A stretch of 35,094 nt of DNA from Physocladia obscura (GCA_027596945.1 JADGJH010000042.1:1-35094); one strand, 5' to 3'; positions 8,830 through 20,655 are shown, numbered from the stretch's first letter. The notes: generated from the letters alone by a model not told the origin. Made by a program: numbers and translations.

Positions 8830-11340
8830 TTCAAAGGACTTAGCATGGTGAAGTTGAGAACTATCTTTGGCAAGTCCTCACTTATACACAGATGGAGCAC
8901 TCAATGCAGAAATGAGGACAGTGCTTCATGAAAAATATTAAAACAAAAGCAAGTTTTCAATTGAAAGCATTGCACATAGATCACTGACTTGTATCGTCAC
9001 TGGCCTGCTTCTTGCTTGGATGAATGTTGAGAACAAACGATTCATGAAGCATTTTACAACATCAATCTCAACTTCGGCAGTATGGCAGATCCTGGATACA
9101 CCCACAAAATTCTGGAAAGACAAGTATTAGAAATTAAAATGGATGATGTTGCTTGGTACATTTGGAGCTAAACTCGATGGACTGGTGCAAATTAAATCTC
9201 CTTTTTATTGATGAGGTTTTATTTAATAATTATGGAATGCTGCAAAACCACAGATGCAGGGGGCTCTCACCCAAAAAAAAATGGAGATTTTGAGATGAAT
9301 CGAAAGTTTGAATGGCACCTACTCAGTTTGTGCAGCAGCAAGGTCTTATAAAGGAATAAAAATTAGGTTTTTATTATCTGATCTTCGATTTTTGAAAGCT
9401 CTAGTTGGTGCTGTGCTCTGGGAAGCGAAATACAGAAAAATTTTGTTTCAGCTGCTTAAAAAAAAAAAAAGCTGTTTTTTGCCACACATGCTCATTGTTA
9501 GATTTAAGAAATAAAATGTGTTATACCAGCTGAATAGATATTAAATAATATATAATAGACTTGGAAATAGAAGTATTTATTTGATAACTGTGAAAGAATA
9601 TAATTTTTTATTCATTCATGGCGAATTCAAGAATAGGGATTAAATGTTTTAACTTTGTCTTTTACATTTGAACAATTTCTTTTGTTAAGAAATTGGTTTT
9701 TGGTCAATATTGAAACATTAGAAATGAGGCACAAAAGTTTTATTTTGAGGCATGGAATTGGCATTTAAAATGTTGTTCTATTCTTGGAAATAAATAATAA
9801 GATTCTAAAACTAAATTATACTTTATTGTGCCAATTCCACCAGTTCAAGTGAATTTGCCTCTGTGGGATTCAACACTCATTTCATAACAAAAACTTGGTT
9901 TACTGCAATGAGTTGATTCTCATGAGGGCATAGAGTTGAATAGGTGAGTTAAGTGGGGGGAGGATCTCCATTAATGAAAGTCTGATGTTCCAGCATCAGT
10001 GTTTAAGCAATAAATGTAGCCCAGATTCTCCAGTTTGCACCAGGGCTTTGGAATCAATTATATTGGACCTCCAGAGCTGATCCATTATTTTCTTGTACAA
10101 TTAAGTTTACTGCAGCCATATATCAGTTTCACTTTGCAGGTTGCAAAAATATTTAGTCAAACTTAACCCAATGAACTCTTGATAATGAAACAATATATTT
10201 AAGAATTATAACTGAAATTAACACTGAAGGTGCAGCAAGGATGCAACTCAAACTTCATGATTCAATTATTTCACTTGAAGCTGCTGTATGTCAATTTCTG
10301 GTTGGCTAGTGTATCATCTGCAATAATAGTGGCTGGCTTTAAGTACATCTGAGAGGTATTTCAGATAAACATCTGGAAGTGTGGCACAAAATGTTGATAA
10401 CATCAGGTACTTCATTGGTAGACAATCTTGCCTGCAGGTCAACATAATTTTTCATGACAGGAGTTAATTTGATTATATGGAGCATCTCTTCAGCTTGCCT
10501 GACTTCACTCATTGTGAAGTTTCAAACTGGATAAAGAATGAAAATGTTGCAATTCTTTAAATTTTTTTGGCAGCTGTAACAGTTTGAGTCAACTAATTCA
10601 ATACTGAATATCTCTGAACTAAATGATAAGAGTTTGAGATTCAAGTATGAGATGTAGTTGGAGTGGAAGGTTTAAAACTTAATGGAAACTTCTTTTTTTA
10701 AATAAAATGAAGGAAAAAGTTTGGGTTTAAATAGTTTTTGGAGTAGAAAGAAAAATAATAATAAAAAATAAAAGATACTTCAAAAGAAAAATGGTTTGAA
10801 AGCGGTTGGAAAGCAGTTGGAAATTGCTTGGAAATTGTTTGGATTGTTTTTGAATACTTCCAATTGATAGTAGGCTTGAAATGATTCTGGAAAATTCCTG
10901 AAGAGAATTAGATTGACAATCTAATTTACATCAGAAATAAATGTAGAATTCTGCTGAAAATGTAACAACTTGCTTGATACACAAGAAGTAAGCCTTTCCA
11001 TGTGATAAAGAAGTAGCAGCACAACCAAGGTTGTTTAAAATAGAACATACTGTTCCTACTGCTGTCCATGATTTCAATACAACATTCCCCTGGATGGCAT
11101 ATTCACCAGTAGGAGACAATTGTATTGCCAGAAATAGAGTAGACCAGCAAATACAAGCTTCTGCACATTCCTCAGCATTCTGGATCTGCACAATCAAGTT
11201 GATTTGCCCCAGGACACAAGCAGGAGCAGTTGAAGAGTTTGGGCAGATACCAGTAGCATAAATCGGAATGCCAGCTGGGCAGAGGCAGTTGGTGCAATGT
11301 TGATATTCCGGTAGGTTTATCAGAAGCTTGATTATAGACT
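8830..11340 (-). pseudogene. AT-rich tract holding decayed minus-strand coding segments
   Basis: There is no intact gene here, but at least four minus-strand blocks read like protein with scattered stops and shifts. In transcription order: about 11340-10940, Cys-rich (HCTNCLCPAGIPIY, ECAEACICW, possibly PAN/Apple-like); 10671-10339, with an in-frame TGA at 10524-10522, containing SEVRQAEEMLHIIKLTP, then shifting frame into TLPDVYLKYLSDVLKASHYY; 10135-9971, AZUL-like (listed separately); and 9123-8830, with NFVGVSRICHTAEVEIDVV and, after a frame change and a TGA, LHLCISEDLPKIVL. The tract may be one decayed gene or several. Sequence between the blocks (for example 9200-9900 and 10680-10930) is AT-rich and shows nothing I can support. 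Confidence 0.4.
9971..10135 (-). pseudogene. AZUL-like zinc-binding domain remnant (UBE3A-type)
   Basis: The minus-strand frame reads KLIYGCSKLNCTRK, stop, WISSGGPI, stop, LIPKPWCKLENLGYIYCLN, ending at TAA 9973-9971. The order G-C-x4-C-T-x4-x-S-S-G and then, after a spacer, a Leu-rich helix ending in Cys resembles the AZUL zinc finger at the N-terminus of UBE3A-type HECT ubiquitin ligases. The third Cys position is Trp here (TGG, one base from a Cys codon). The in-frame stops are TAA at 10087-10085 and at 10060-10058. No HECT catalytic domain was found nearby. The resemblance is by eye only. Confidence 0.35.
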
Positions 11341-12143
11341 TTAAATTTGAGAATTGAGAGTTTTTTATTTGTTAAGATTCTACAATAAAAAAATGAAATC
11401 CAGAGCCTTTTTGAGTTGTTTCTTTCTTCCACTTTGTTTGTGAAGATGCCTCTGATTTTGAAACAGCGTTTCAAATGATTTGAAATAATTTTAAATACAT
11501 TAGTATAAGGCATCTTTGAGTTTTTATCTTTTTTTTCTTCTTCAATTAAAAATGCACATGATACCTTGAGAAAACCAAACAAATGTGGTCTTTTTGTCAT
11601 TGCTTATAACTCAGAGTGATTAATGTTATAGTGAATGGCAGTTGTTTCCTTCACTTAGTATTTGTTGACTTTATACAAGTGACTCAGAAAATTCTATTTT
11701 CACATTTTGTGAAATGATAACTTTCAGTCCCTCAGAGATATAAAATAAGAAAATTGAACCAAAGAAAAGATCAAATTTTCAATTGCAAATCAGCATCTGT
11801 ATAAAATTGAAATAGAAGAACAAGGTGTATTTTTTTTCCCTTAAATTCTTTTCTCTTTATGTCTCTCTCCTTTTTCTTTGGTGATTTTTTGTTTTTCATC
11901 ATTTCTGGGTGGTAAAATAAATCTAAATTTTCGTTATCGTGTGTGGAAATTATTTGTCCTCTCTTCCTTTCTTTTTTCTTTTCTTGTTTTTCATTGAAAT
12001 GTGAAATTGTGTCTAGTTTTCTGATTGTTGCATGCCCTTTTTTTTCCCCATGCGCAGAATGCCGCAAAACAAAATTGGTAGTATTGAAAACTTCAACCTC
12101 AATTAAAATACCAAAAATTAAAAAAACAGTCCTTTTTTTTCCT
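11341..12143. other. Intergenic region without a supported gene
   Basis: AT-rich sequence with T-runs (for example 11525-11537 and 12036-12046) and no coding frame of convincing composition. The last 400 bp is the 3' flank of DHCR7. No RNA gene or repeat was recognised. Confidence 0.4.
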
Positions 12144-13805
12144 TCAATAAATGTATGGCAAGAGTTTGTACGGAACCAATTTTCCATATTCTTCCCAATA
12201 CTTTCCATACTTTCCTCGGCATCTCGCGTCATCACGTTGAATACGGCCCATCAACAAAATAAACATGTAAATGATGTAAAAGTAGGGAAGTAAGTGTGTG
12301 ACTCCACATGTCATACACATTGCAAGCGAAATGCATAAATCACCAACATAGTTAAAGTGTCTCGAAACACCCCAAAAGCCAGACGCAAGCAACAAAGACG
12401 TGTGTTTCTTGCCGTCAGAGGTAATGAATTCGGTACGAATGTATTTGGCTGGCTTACCCCAGATCAAACAGTTTCCATCTGTTTTACGCACAAGGTTCTT
12501 TTGATTGTTGACTGATCGGAAAATGTAGTATCCAAAAAAGCCGAGGCCTGTTACGAAGAGGAAGTATGGGGTCGAGAGGTCGACTGGGTTACGCACGAGA
12601 TAGTGAGATTGAAGCGTGTACATGAATGGAAGCCAAACACTATCACCCCATCCAAGGTCTATAATTCGAACAAGTTATTGTTAAATATTGTTTTAATTTT
12701 TTTTTTAAACTTACAAAATCCGAAGTGATCATGGCAGATATCAATTGTTCGCAAGTACCAGTCCTCATTCCAAAAAAAGTCAACAACATACATTGCATGA
12801 AGCACCATAAGCAGCCACATGGAGTTTGTAACATAGCCAATTTTTTGGTACTGCGCGACAGCAAAACTTCCATTAATAAGAGTCCACGCAACGATCCCTG
12901 GCCGGCCATTATGAAAAAGCTTGAAGTCAAATAGTTTGCCGATACGCGGATTGAATTCAATTCCCCAAAAGAGGTCGTAGATAATCGACGACGAGAATTT
13001 GCGGTCGGCAGGGTGAGAAGGGAAGAAGTGGGCTTTTACGAAGGCGAAGACAGAGAGAAAATATCCGTAAACATTTGCGGCAATCAACAGACCGCCCCAG
13101 TTATCGTGAACGATTGTTGCAGGAAAGATGTCGAATCCCAGAGAAGCACCAAAGTAAAGAATGTGTGTGACTACCCAAGCGGACATTCCATTGACGATGT
13201 ATGGCAAAACGAATCCGGCTGTATGAAAGCAGACAGAAATTCAGAACAGAACATGAAGAAAAAAAAAATACCTGGGGTCATTTGGCCGTAACCAACAGGA
13301 CCAGGAAGGAAAGCATAGAGTGCCGCTTGGAATAGAAGCCATCCGGTAAATAGAATAACACCCTCTTAAAAAAAATAAATAATTAAGAGAATTCATTCGA
13401 ACAAAGTGCGGGAAGAGAAGGAGACGCGCATAACCTACCTTTAGTGGCGGTTGGAAAGCAGCCAATAATCCACTTGGCAATTGTACGAGGGGTTAAGCTG
13501 TCAGCGGCTAGCAGTGGGGCAAGCGGAGCAGCAAGATCGCATTGGAATGCATCGCAGGCGTGCCAGAAATAGATGACTAGGAAAGGACAAGTGGCCATAA
13601 TCACGGCGGGAATTGCGATATCAACAATGGAAACATCGCGCGCGCGACCCCAAGTTTTGCCAGCTTGATGGTCGGTTTTAGAGTTGGACGTGGCAATGAC
13701 TTCGCCTTGTGCATCACGCGGCAAATTCAGCAACGGCGCGTCTTGTTCTTGTTCGTGTTCTGGGGACCCTCTTTGGGTATTGCGCTGCTTCAGCTGTTTT
13801 GACAT
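12144..13805 (-). CDS. DHCR7: Sterol delta-7 reductase (7-dehydrocholesterol reductase, ERG4/ERG24 family)
   Basis: Membrane sterol reductase of the endoplasmic reticulum that reduces the C7-C8 double bond of sterols with NADPH. Four exons, 13805-13439, 13364-13272, 13218-12715 and 12658-12144, give 492 aa with all phases matching; introns are 53-74 nt. Seen: a hydrophilic N-terminal leader, multiple hydrophobic segments, the motif [12 protein letters not shown] followed by [10 protein letters not shown], and the family C-terminus: [18 protein letters not shown] (about residues 411-428), [10 protein letters not shown] (444-453), [17 protein letters not shown], ending LLPYIY. The wording of this end ([18 protein letters not shown]) is that of DHCR7 rather than ERG4 (C24(28)-reductase) or ERG24 (C14-reductase). 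The start chosen is the first ATG of the frame (MSKQLKQ). It is divergent from the CCDC40-like gene with 193 bp between starts. Confidence 0.93.
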
Positions 13806-13998
13806 TGCTTGTTGTCTGTGTTGTGCAATTCCCAACAAATTTCAACAAAATGGCCTGACTTTTTGGTGGTGCTGTAAATTGACCGGATTTCCAACGGTCT
13901 CTGCCTCAGACCCCGCCACTCAATTTCCTGTGTTTTGTGCAAATCTTCTCACGTGTTTGTCATTCTTCTCACGAGTTTGTCATATTTGTTGACTAGCA
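13806..13998. promoter_or_regulatory. Divergent promoter region between DHCR7 and the CCDC40-like gene
   Basis: These 193 bp must hold the start regions of both genes. It has pyrimidine-rich patches and a repeated TTCTCACG(A/T)GTTTGTCAT motif (about 13947-13962 and 13967-13982). No TATA box or convincing RFX X-box was found by eye. Confidence 0.35.
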
Positions 13999-16900
13999 AT
14001 GGCTACAGCTGCTGTCAATCAAGCGACCTCAGTTGCTGCTCTGATTGGGCTTGCGAACGGTTATTCATCTATCCAATTATTGTTTACAGGATACAAAATC
14101 AAAAATAATTAAATAACGAAGAGAATAGAAAAACGCGCGTTGCCACCTCTTCCAAAGGATTCATCCTTTAATGCCCAATCTACTGACATTGAAGAAACAG
14201 AAGAAATTTTGCGAAATCAGTACCTTGGCTTGCAGGACTCTCTTCTCGCCTCTGTTGATCGTCAAGTTCTCACAATTCAAGGAAAGCTGAGTGAAAGTGA
14301 CCTTGTTCTGGCACGCACTCGCGATGAAAAAAACTCGATGGCCGTTGACTTGTATAAGGCAAACACTCAAATTGGAAAACTAAATGATCAAATTTACTCT
14401 TCGTATGGTTTCCTTATGTTTTCTTTCTTTTTGTGTGTTTGTACTAAAAAAATTACAATAAAAGGCACGAAAATGAAGCTAGACTTTTATTGAAATGCAA
14501 ATCACTTGAATCAGAAAAAGAAAAAATTAATTCAGAGCTAAAATCGATGTCTGAAATGAACTTGGTATGCAATCTTTTATGTCCAAAATCAGCACATTTT
14601 AAAAAAAAACTTTTCCTGCAACGACAATAAGGTGCTTGTCACTGACTTAAATACAACAAAATCGCGACTGGAAGAAGCTGTCGAGAATGGCACAAAACTT
14701 TCGGAAATCAATGCTGCATATACAAGTGACTTGAAAATTCATACGCGAATCGAAGAAAAGATAAAAAAAGAGCTACAGTATGCAGACCAACGACGACGAA
14801 TTGCTGAAGCCGATTTGGAAGAGCAGAAAAAACTTGTTGAAAAACTGGGATCTCATCAAACTGGAATGGTTTTGATTATGGATGCGCAAAAGCAGGAAAC
14901 TGGAATTGCTAACCAAACTATTTCAAAAATGCACCAAGGTTTAGATTCTAATTATTTCTCTTTTTCTGCTTCAATCCTTCTCAATAAATTATAAAATACA
15001 GAAATCAACACTTTGAAGGCGGTAAATCGTAAAATGGAGAAACAATGGGAAGAATCAATGACAGCAATGACCAAACGTGATCAAGCGTTCCAGTCTGTGG
15101 AGTTTCAAAAAGAGCAAATAAAAGAAGATTTGGGTGAAGCTGCCACAGTAAGTAATGCACTAAAGCTGGAACTAGAAGAAGCAACAAAGAGACTTGTGAT
15201 GAAGGAGCTTGGTATAAAAATTGCCTGCCAATATACATATAACTAACAAACTCATTCACTCCAAGAATGCAAAAGCCTTGAAGATAAAAACCAATTTCTA
15301 CAAGCCACTGTCCGAAACCTTGAAACCAAGCAACAAGAAACTCGTAGTACATTAGTTGAAGCACAAGTCGCGGAATCATTATATAAGCAGGAACGTGACA
15401 AAGTCAGCAAGCACCATGGTGTTAGTAAAATTATAATCAATAATTCTTCATTTTAAAAACGCGTTTACAACTCAAAACAGATTGCAAAAGAAGAGTTGAA
15501 TCGCAAAGCGAGCACGATATCTGATTTGAAAGGAAAGCTGGAATCCTTAAAATTTGAATTTGATTCAAAAATGCGAAACGAAGTGATTCAGCTGGCCTCG
15601 AAGCGAGAAGAGCAAGTGACATCAATGGCGCAGGTTGAAATTGAAAATACTCGTAGAGAAGCTGATGGCAGAAATTCTGAGCTCCGATACAGTAATGCAG
15701 AACTTCAATTGCAGCTGCAAGAAAAAAATCAACAAATTGTAAGATCATTGTTGATTTTAATCTTTCTTTCTAAATTATATCTGTTTTTTGCGTAATTAGA
15801 GCGAATTGGAAAAAGAAAAAACAGGTCTTGATCGAAATTATCATGAAATCAATCGCCACTATATTCGTCTATACGAAGAAGCAAAACATTTGATGTATGA
15901 TTTGGAGAGAAAGGAGCATGATGTGAATGCTTTGAAAGCAAAACTCAATGAGCTGTCTCAAAGTATCAATGAAACTCCCCAAACAAATTTGCATTTTCAA
16001 GCTTAATTTTCTTTTTCAGATGATCCAACGATTCCATTTCAAATGTCAATGTCAAAGCTCCAAAAAGATATTACAATCGCACAAACTGAAAACGATAATA
16101 TCCAGAAGCTTTGGGTCGAATCGCAAAAGGATATTTTAAAGTCAAAAAACGAGATAAATAGACTTATGGATGATAACATCTACCTTCGAGTGAGTTTTAA
16201 ATGAATAAGCCGTGCGTGCTAATAGGGAGAGCAGACCCAACTTGGAATTACAGATACAATTAAAATCAAAACCTCGAATGAAATTGAACGTGCAAAAAGC
16301 AAAGAATTTGAGCAGAAAATGGAATACTCAAAATTATGTGCAGAACTCAAGAAACTTCAGCCGCTAGTCGAGGAATACCGCCAAAAAACAGTTTGTTATA
16401 ACTGCATTTGTGGCTTAATATTGGTCAATTTTAAGAAACAATACATAGTTCAACTTTGAGAAGCAATTAATTGAAGCGAAGGGGCAAATCCAGCAGGAAC
16501 ATGAAAACGCTATTGTAAGAACCCATGCACATCTCTATCTTATCCATTATTCTTATTATTTGTTATTTATTATTTTAAGCCTAGACTGCGACAACAATGC
16601 TAAAAACGGAAATTCGTCGACTCCAAGCCGAGAGACAGGAAAATAAACGCAATGGTGTTCAAGAAGAACACTCATTTCAGTCACTGGAACGAAAGTATAT
16701 ACTGGCGCGGGAAGTAACTTTAAAATTGAAAAAAGAACGAAGTGAATTACAGCGGACTTGTTTCCATCTCAAAACAAAATACGATGAAATGGAAAAGCTG
16801 TATTTCGATTCACAACTTGCAGCGAAAAGAATGGCTGAAAAAGCTGGCAGAACTGTGGGGGAAATTGCCACCAGGTACTTATTTGAAATTGCCTAGTGTA

Positions 16901-17759
16901 ATTTACACTGGTGACAAATGATAAATTGTAAACGCTACCACAGACTTAGCTGCAATGTACCGCAAAATCGACAAATCTCGGACTCAAAATCAAGTGTATC
17001 AAAAAACAACAGCAGCCAGGAAATTTTTCTTGTTCAACCTCAAAGCAACAACCTTGTCGCCTTACAAAATATCAAACTGCCTCCGCCAATGTGGGCTAGT
17101 CTTGCTACAACACCTCGTCTCTCTGGCAGCGCAACGTCACGTGGTGACGGTCCACTTCCCACTGAAAACACTGATGCTGATAATTGCGAGTCAGTGCGTG
17201 AAAGTTCCTCAATGCCAAACTCGGTTAAAGATTTACCTGATTTCGCAGCCTGGAAACTGAAAATTGAAAGTCTCACAACCGAACGGACTTATTTGATGCA
17301 CGAGAATGCAATTTTAAAGCAACGCATTGATGAAGTAATGAAAAAGTCATTGTTTTTAATTTTTATGGTTGTTTTTGTTTCATCAGCTCAGTTCAAAACG
17401 ATCGAAAAGTGAACGTACAAATACCGACTGTACAAATCGAACCACCGCCCTTGAAAAGGACCTTAAACAAAATCAGCAACAGCTCAAAATATTGACATCA
17501 AAATTGAATAAAGCTGAGCGTATTGCAGCATCGATTGAGAAACAGCTAAAAGAAGCAAAACCGAACGTTAAGATAGACTATTCACTTTTGATTGAAGCGG
17601 AGCCGTCGACACAATTAATGGCAGCGTTAATTTTCCGAGTTTGTAAAAAAAAAAAAAAAAGCCTTATTTTCCTTAACTTTACTGCCTCTCCATTTGTAGG
17701 AAACTGATTTAGAGAACAGCAAAAAAAAAACCGAAGAACACAAGTCCCAGAGAAAATAG
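13999..17759 (+). CDS. CCDC40-like coiled-coil protein of motile cilia (15 exons)
   Basis: Long coiled-coil protein, 973 aa. Exons: 13999-14059, 14129-14402, 14465-14564, 14632-14938, 15002-15211, 15266-15420, 15481-15738, 15800-15962, 16020-16189, 16226-16390, 16449-16514, 16585-16874, 16944-17334, 17387-17638, 17700-17759. All phases match and the sum is whole codons. CCDC40 sets the 96-nm axonemal repeat with CCDC39. Resemblance by eye: an N-terminal LARTRDEKNSMAVDLYKAN segment; RKMEKQWEESMTAMTKRDQA near residues 255-275, like the CCDC40 QW..S...M..RD block; and a later LQKDI...LWVESQKDI block near 520-545. Heptads cover most of the chain. A Ser/Asn-rich linker (about 760-870) precedes a last coiled coil and a Lys-rich end. 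It could instead be another ciliary coiled-coil family. SPATA17 follows 181 bp downstream. Confidence 0.6.
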
Positions 17760-17940
17760 TGCTTCTGGACCTCAAATGAATTATTGAAAATCTTAGTCTC
17801 AAAAATCTAATAATAGAAAGTAAATAAATATCATTTTGTTGTCTGAAATTCGTCAATTTTCCATGTGGTATGAAAAGTTTCTGGTGGAGATCGACGCAGG
17901 AAGAAAATCTTTACGAAAATCTATTGTGTAATAGAACAAA

Positions 17941-19373
17941 ATGGCAATAGCTTATCATAAAATCAAAGAGCTCCACGGATCAGATATCGTCGATGAATAT
18001 TTTGAAATGGGGTGGTAATACTTTTTTTTTTCATGTTGTTAGATTTTTGTCAGATTTATCGCTGTTTGCAGGCTTGCCGAAAGTGCGCGAGAATCAGAGC
18101 ACAATAGTGCGGTGTTCCTGCAATCACAATTTCGACGTTATTTTGCACGCTTTGCTTTAAAAAAGAAAAAGTTCAATTCAATATGATGGTCTTAGTTTTC
18201 TAATTTTTTAAATAATTTTAGAGATGCAACCATCACTATACAAAGAATTTACCGTGGCTTCCGTGGTCGCAAATTCGCAAATAACGAACGCGTCGCAATG
18301 CATCAATTAGCCTTACTTGCGTATTGGAGCACTGCAGCCATTAAGATTCAAAAAATGTACTTCGAAAAAAACTACAAAAAAAAAGTTAACGTTACAACTT
18401 TTGACAGATGGAAAGGATATTGGAGTCGAAAATCGAAATTTAATTACTATCATCGTAAACATTACCTGGCGGGGATTGTATTAAAGGTTTATCAAATATT
18501 ACCAAACAGAAATATTAATTTTTTTGCGCCATAGATGAATGAAACAAGGGTGAAATTAAAAGAAAAAGAAAAAAAAGATCGCGAAAAGGCTCTTCAAAAG
18601 CATCACACGCTTGAAATAGCACTCATTGAAAAACTCGCAGGACAACATCATCATCTAATGGGTACGAAAGCTATTCCCGGCGTAATGAAGAATGTACAAC
18701 ACCCAGACCTCAAGAACTCTGTTTTCCAATTTGGTGATATTACGGCTTGCAATGGAAAAGAAAGAATTCTGACGCTTCCTCCACTTGTGAAACTACCAGA
18801 ACGGCAATTGAGGGATAACAGGGCAATGAAACAGTGGATTAAAGAAACTGTGGGAACAAATTATCGAAAAGTGAAAATTAAATCGACTGTCGATTATGAC
18901 TCTTTGTTACGTGAAGAAAAACTTGTGCAAGGGCCATTTTTGGTAAAAGACTTTGATCACAAGCAATGCATAACATTAAAAATATGAAATAAAAAACAAC
19001 AGCCTAAAACGTTACTGGAGTCCAAAAAAAGGAAAACGCCGAATCCGACACCGTATTTCGATGCCAGAAACTACTGGAAAGAGCAAAGAGAGAAAGAAGT
19101 TGCTTTGAGAGGTGAGACCCAGAACTGTTTTCTGTGTTGACACAAAGCAGTCTCAGAGAAAATATTTCTTGCTCGAAAAAAAATTGAACGGGTTGACCAT
19201 TTTCTTGGCGGTGGTCCTTACACATTGCACGATAAACCAACCAAAGTATTCAACATACAAAAGGTATATCTTCTGATAAGTCTTACACGATAATTATTTA
19301 AGATTTGTGAATACAGAGGTTTAAAAATGTCATGACATCGGGTCATTTGTTCGATGACTTAAGTATTCAGTGA
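17941..19373 (+). CDS. SPATA17: SPATA17 homologue, IQ-motif ciliary protein
   Basis: Calmodulin-binding IQ protein of the motile cilium, 374 aa (human SPATA17 is about 360). Exons: 17941-18014, 18072-18170, 18222-18486, 18535-18942, 19003-19111, 19151-19263, 19317-19373, with all phases matching. Three IQ motifs are visible: VFLQSQFRRYFARF (about 39-52), ITIQRIYRGFRGRKF (about 62-76) and AAIKIQKMYFEKNYKKK (about 97-113). Then come FNYYHRKHYL, a charged helix rich in K/E, TKAIPGVM (matching the SPATA17 TKQIPGI segment), a GPF motif and a Tyr/Pro-rich C-terminus (NPTPYFDARNYW). The last exon is chosen because it gives clean splice sites; reading through its donor would end at 19291 instead. It converges on UTP11, with 66 bp between stops. 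Confidence 0.82.
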
Positions 19374-19439
19374 ATTAGGAGTTATTTTCGGTTATCTTTT
19401 TTTATTATTATTATTTAGTAACGGCATTTTTCTTTTTTT

Positions 19440-20624
19440 TCATCGTTTTCGTTCGGGGTTCCATTTATAGACGGGAAGACCCAAGCTATCGACACCAATC
19501 TTCATTTTTGCACCCTTGCCCTTAAATATTCGAATAAATTAAATTAACAAGAAAAAAATTAGTTTCGTTGGTTTATTTCATTTTCTTACCATCAAATTTT
19601 TTTGAACTTGCATCTCTGCATGAACGCGACGAAGCTTTAATTCGCGTTCTTCACGTGCAGCAAGCTCATTTTGCAGTCGAAGTTTTTGCTTTTGCGTCTT
19701 TTTATCCAGATGAACAGATGGATCGGCGCTATTTTCGAGAGTTGGGCCCTGAAAAATTGACGATTCTTTTTTAGACTCTGAATTGCTCGCGTTGGAAACA
19801 ATACGAAGGCGATTGTGTCGTTGATTCAAAAGATTCGCTGAAGTTTCAAAATGTTTGATGGGATTGAATTCTTTGACTGTTATTTAAAATTTACAATAAA
19901 TATATTGACAGAGGCGTAATGTTAACAAGAACCTTGACTTTCGTCGTCCACAAAAATTACGTGTGTTGGCTTTCCGGTGGATTTCTTAATTGCAATGGAT
20001 GTTTCTGGTTTACCAACATCATTACTATTGTCTTCATTGTCTGAATCTAGACTTTCATATTCCTTATCTAAAAGGCCAAATTCTTTTAATTCGCTTATTT
20101 CTGCAGCGATTGGATGAACATGTCTAATAGTCTGGAGCCTTTCCATTTTCTGAGTGATTGAATCAGTGCAGGAAAATAGAAAGCAAAAACAATAAATTAC
20201 CTTGAGATTGACAGAGCGTTGGTAATTAATATAGGCAATATCTTGAGTCTTGAGTAAGGCCTGCTCATCGACGGAAAAACGTTCGGCACGCTGCTCTTTG
20301 ATATGAACACCATTGTTTGTTTTTTGGTTGATCATCGCAAAGTAGAATTCGTCGCGGTTCCGAAAAGCTGCCTTTTCCTTCATTTTCTTTAGGCGCGCAC
20401 GTTTTTCTTTGTAGTCTTTCGAGCGCACAAGATAGTCCTTTTTCTTTTCGAGAAGCCCAAGCTGAGCCCGCGCGGCTGGCTGGCTTCGCTCACGATGAGC
20501 TTTGCGTGGCGCCGCTTTGCTGTGATGGTTGAGTATATCATACGCATGAGCGTATGTTTATTAGTTTGTTTTGTGCTTGTGTTGATGTACTTTTGTTCTT
20601 ACCGTAGTGACGATGCAACTTTCA
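19440..20624 (-). CDS. UTP11: U3 snoRNP protein UTP11 (small-subunit processome)
   Basis: Nucleolar component of the small-subunit processome required for 18S rRNA maturation. Five exons, 20624-20602, 20519-20201, 20149-19933, 19876-19590 and 19520-19440, give 308 aa with all phases matching. Family signatures: HRERSQPAARAQLGLLEKKKDY near the N-terminus, RDEFYFAMI, NGVHIKEQRAERF (GVH motif), LKTQDIAYINYQR, then HVIFVDDES and FNPIKHFETSANLL. It ends GVDSLGLPVYKWNPERKR. The first exon is only 23 nt (MKVASSL) and is supported by a GTAAGA donor and an in-phase CACAG acceptor. A transposon-like element begins 32 bp upstream of this ATG, so the promoter lies at or inside its terminal repeat. Confidence 0.95.
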
Positions 20625-20655
20625 TGACAGAAAAAAAGAAAGAAATGAGCAAAAC

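Noticed and set aside
11771..12293. Overlapping open frames rich in Lys on one strand and Phe on the other
   Set aside because: Low-complexity shadows of AT-rich DNA and of the DHCR7 3' exon.
18943..18987. SPATA17 ending at the TGA at 18985-18987
   Set aside because: A GTAAAA donor at 18943 and an in-phase AACAG acceptor at 19002 continue into sequence with good coding character, giving the expected family length.
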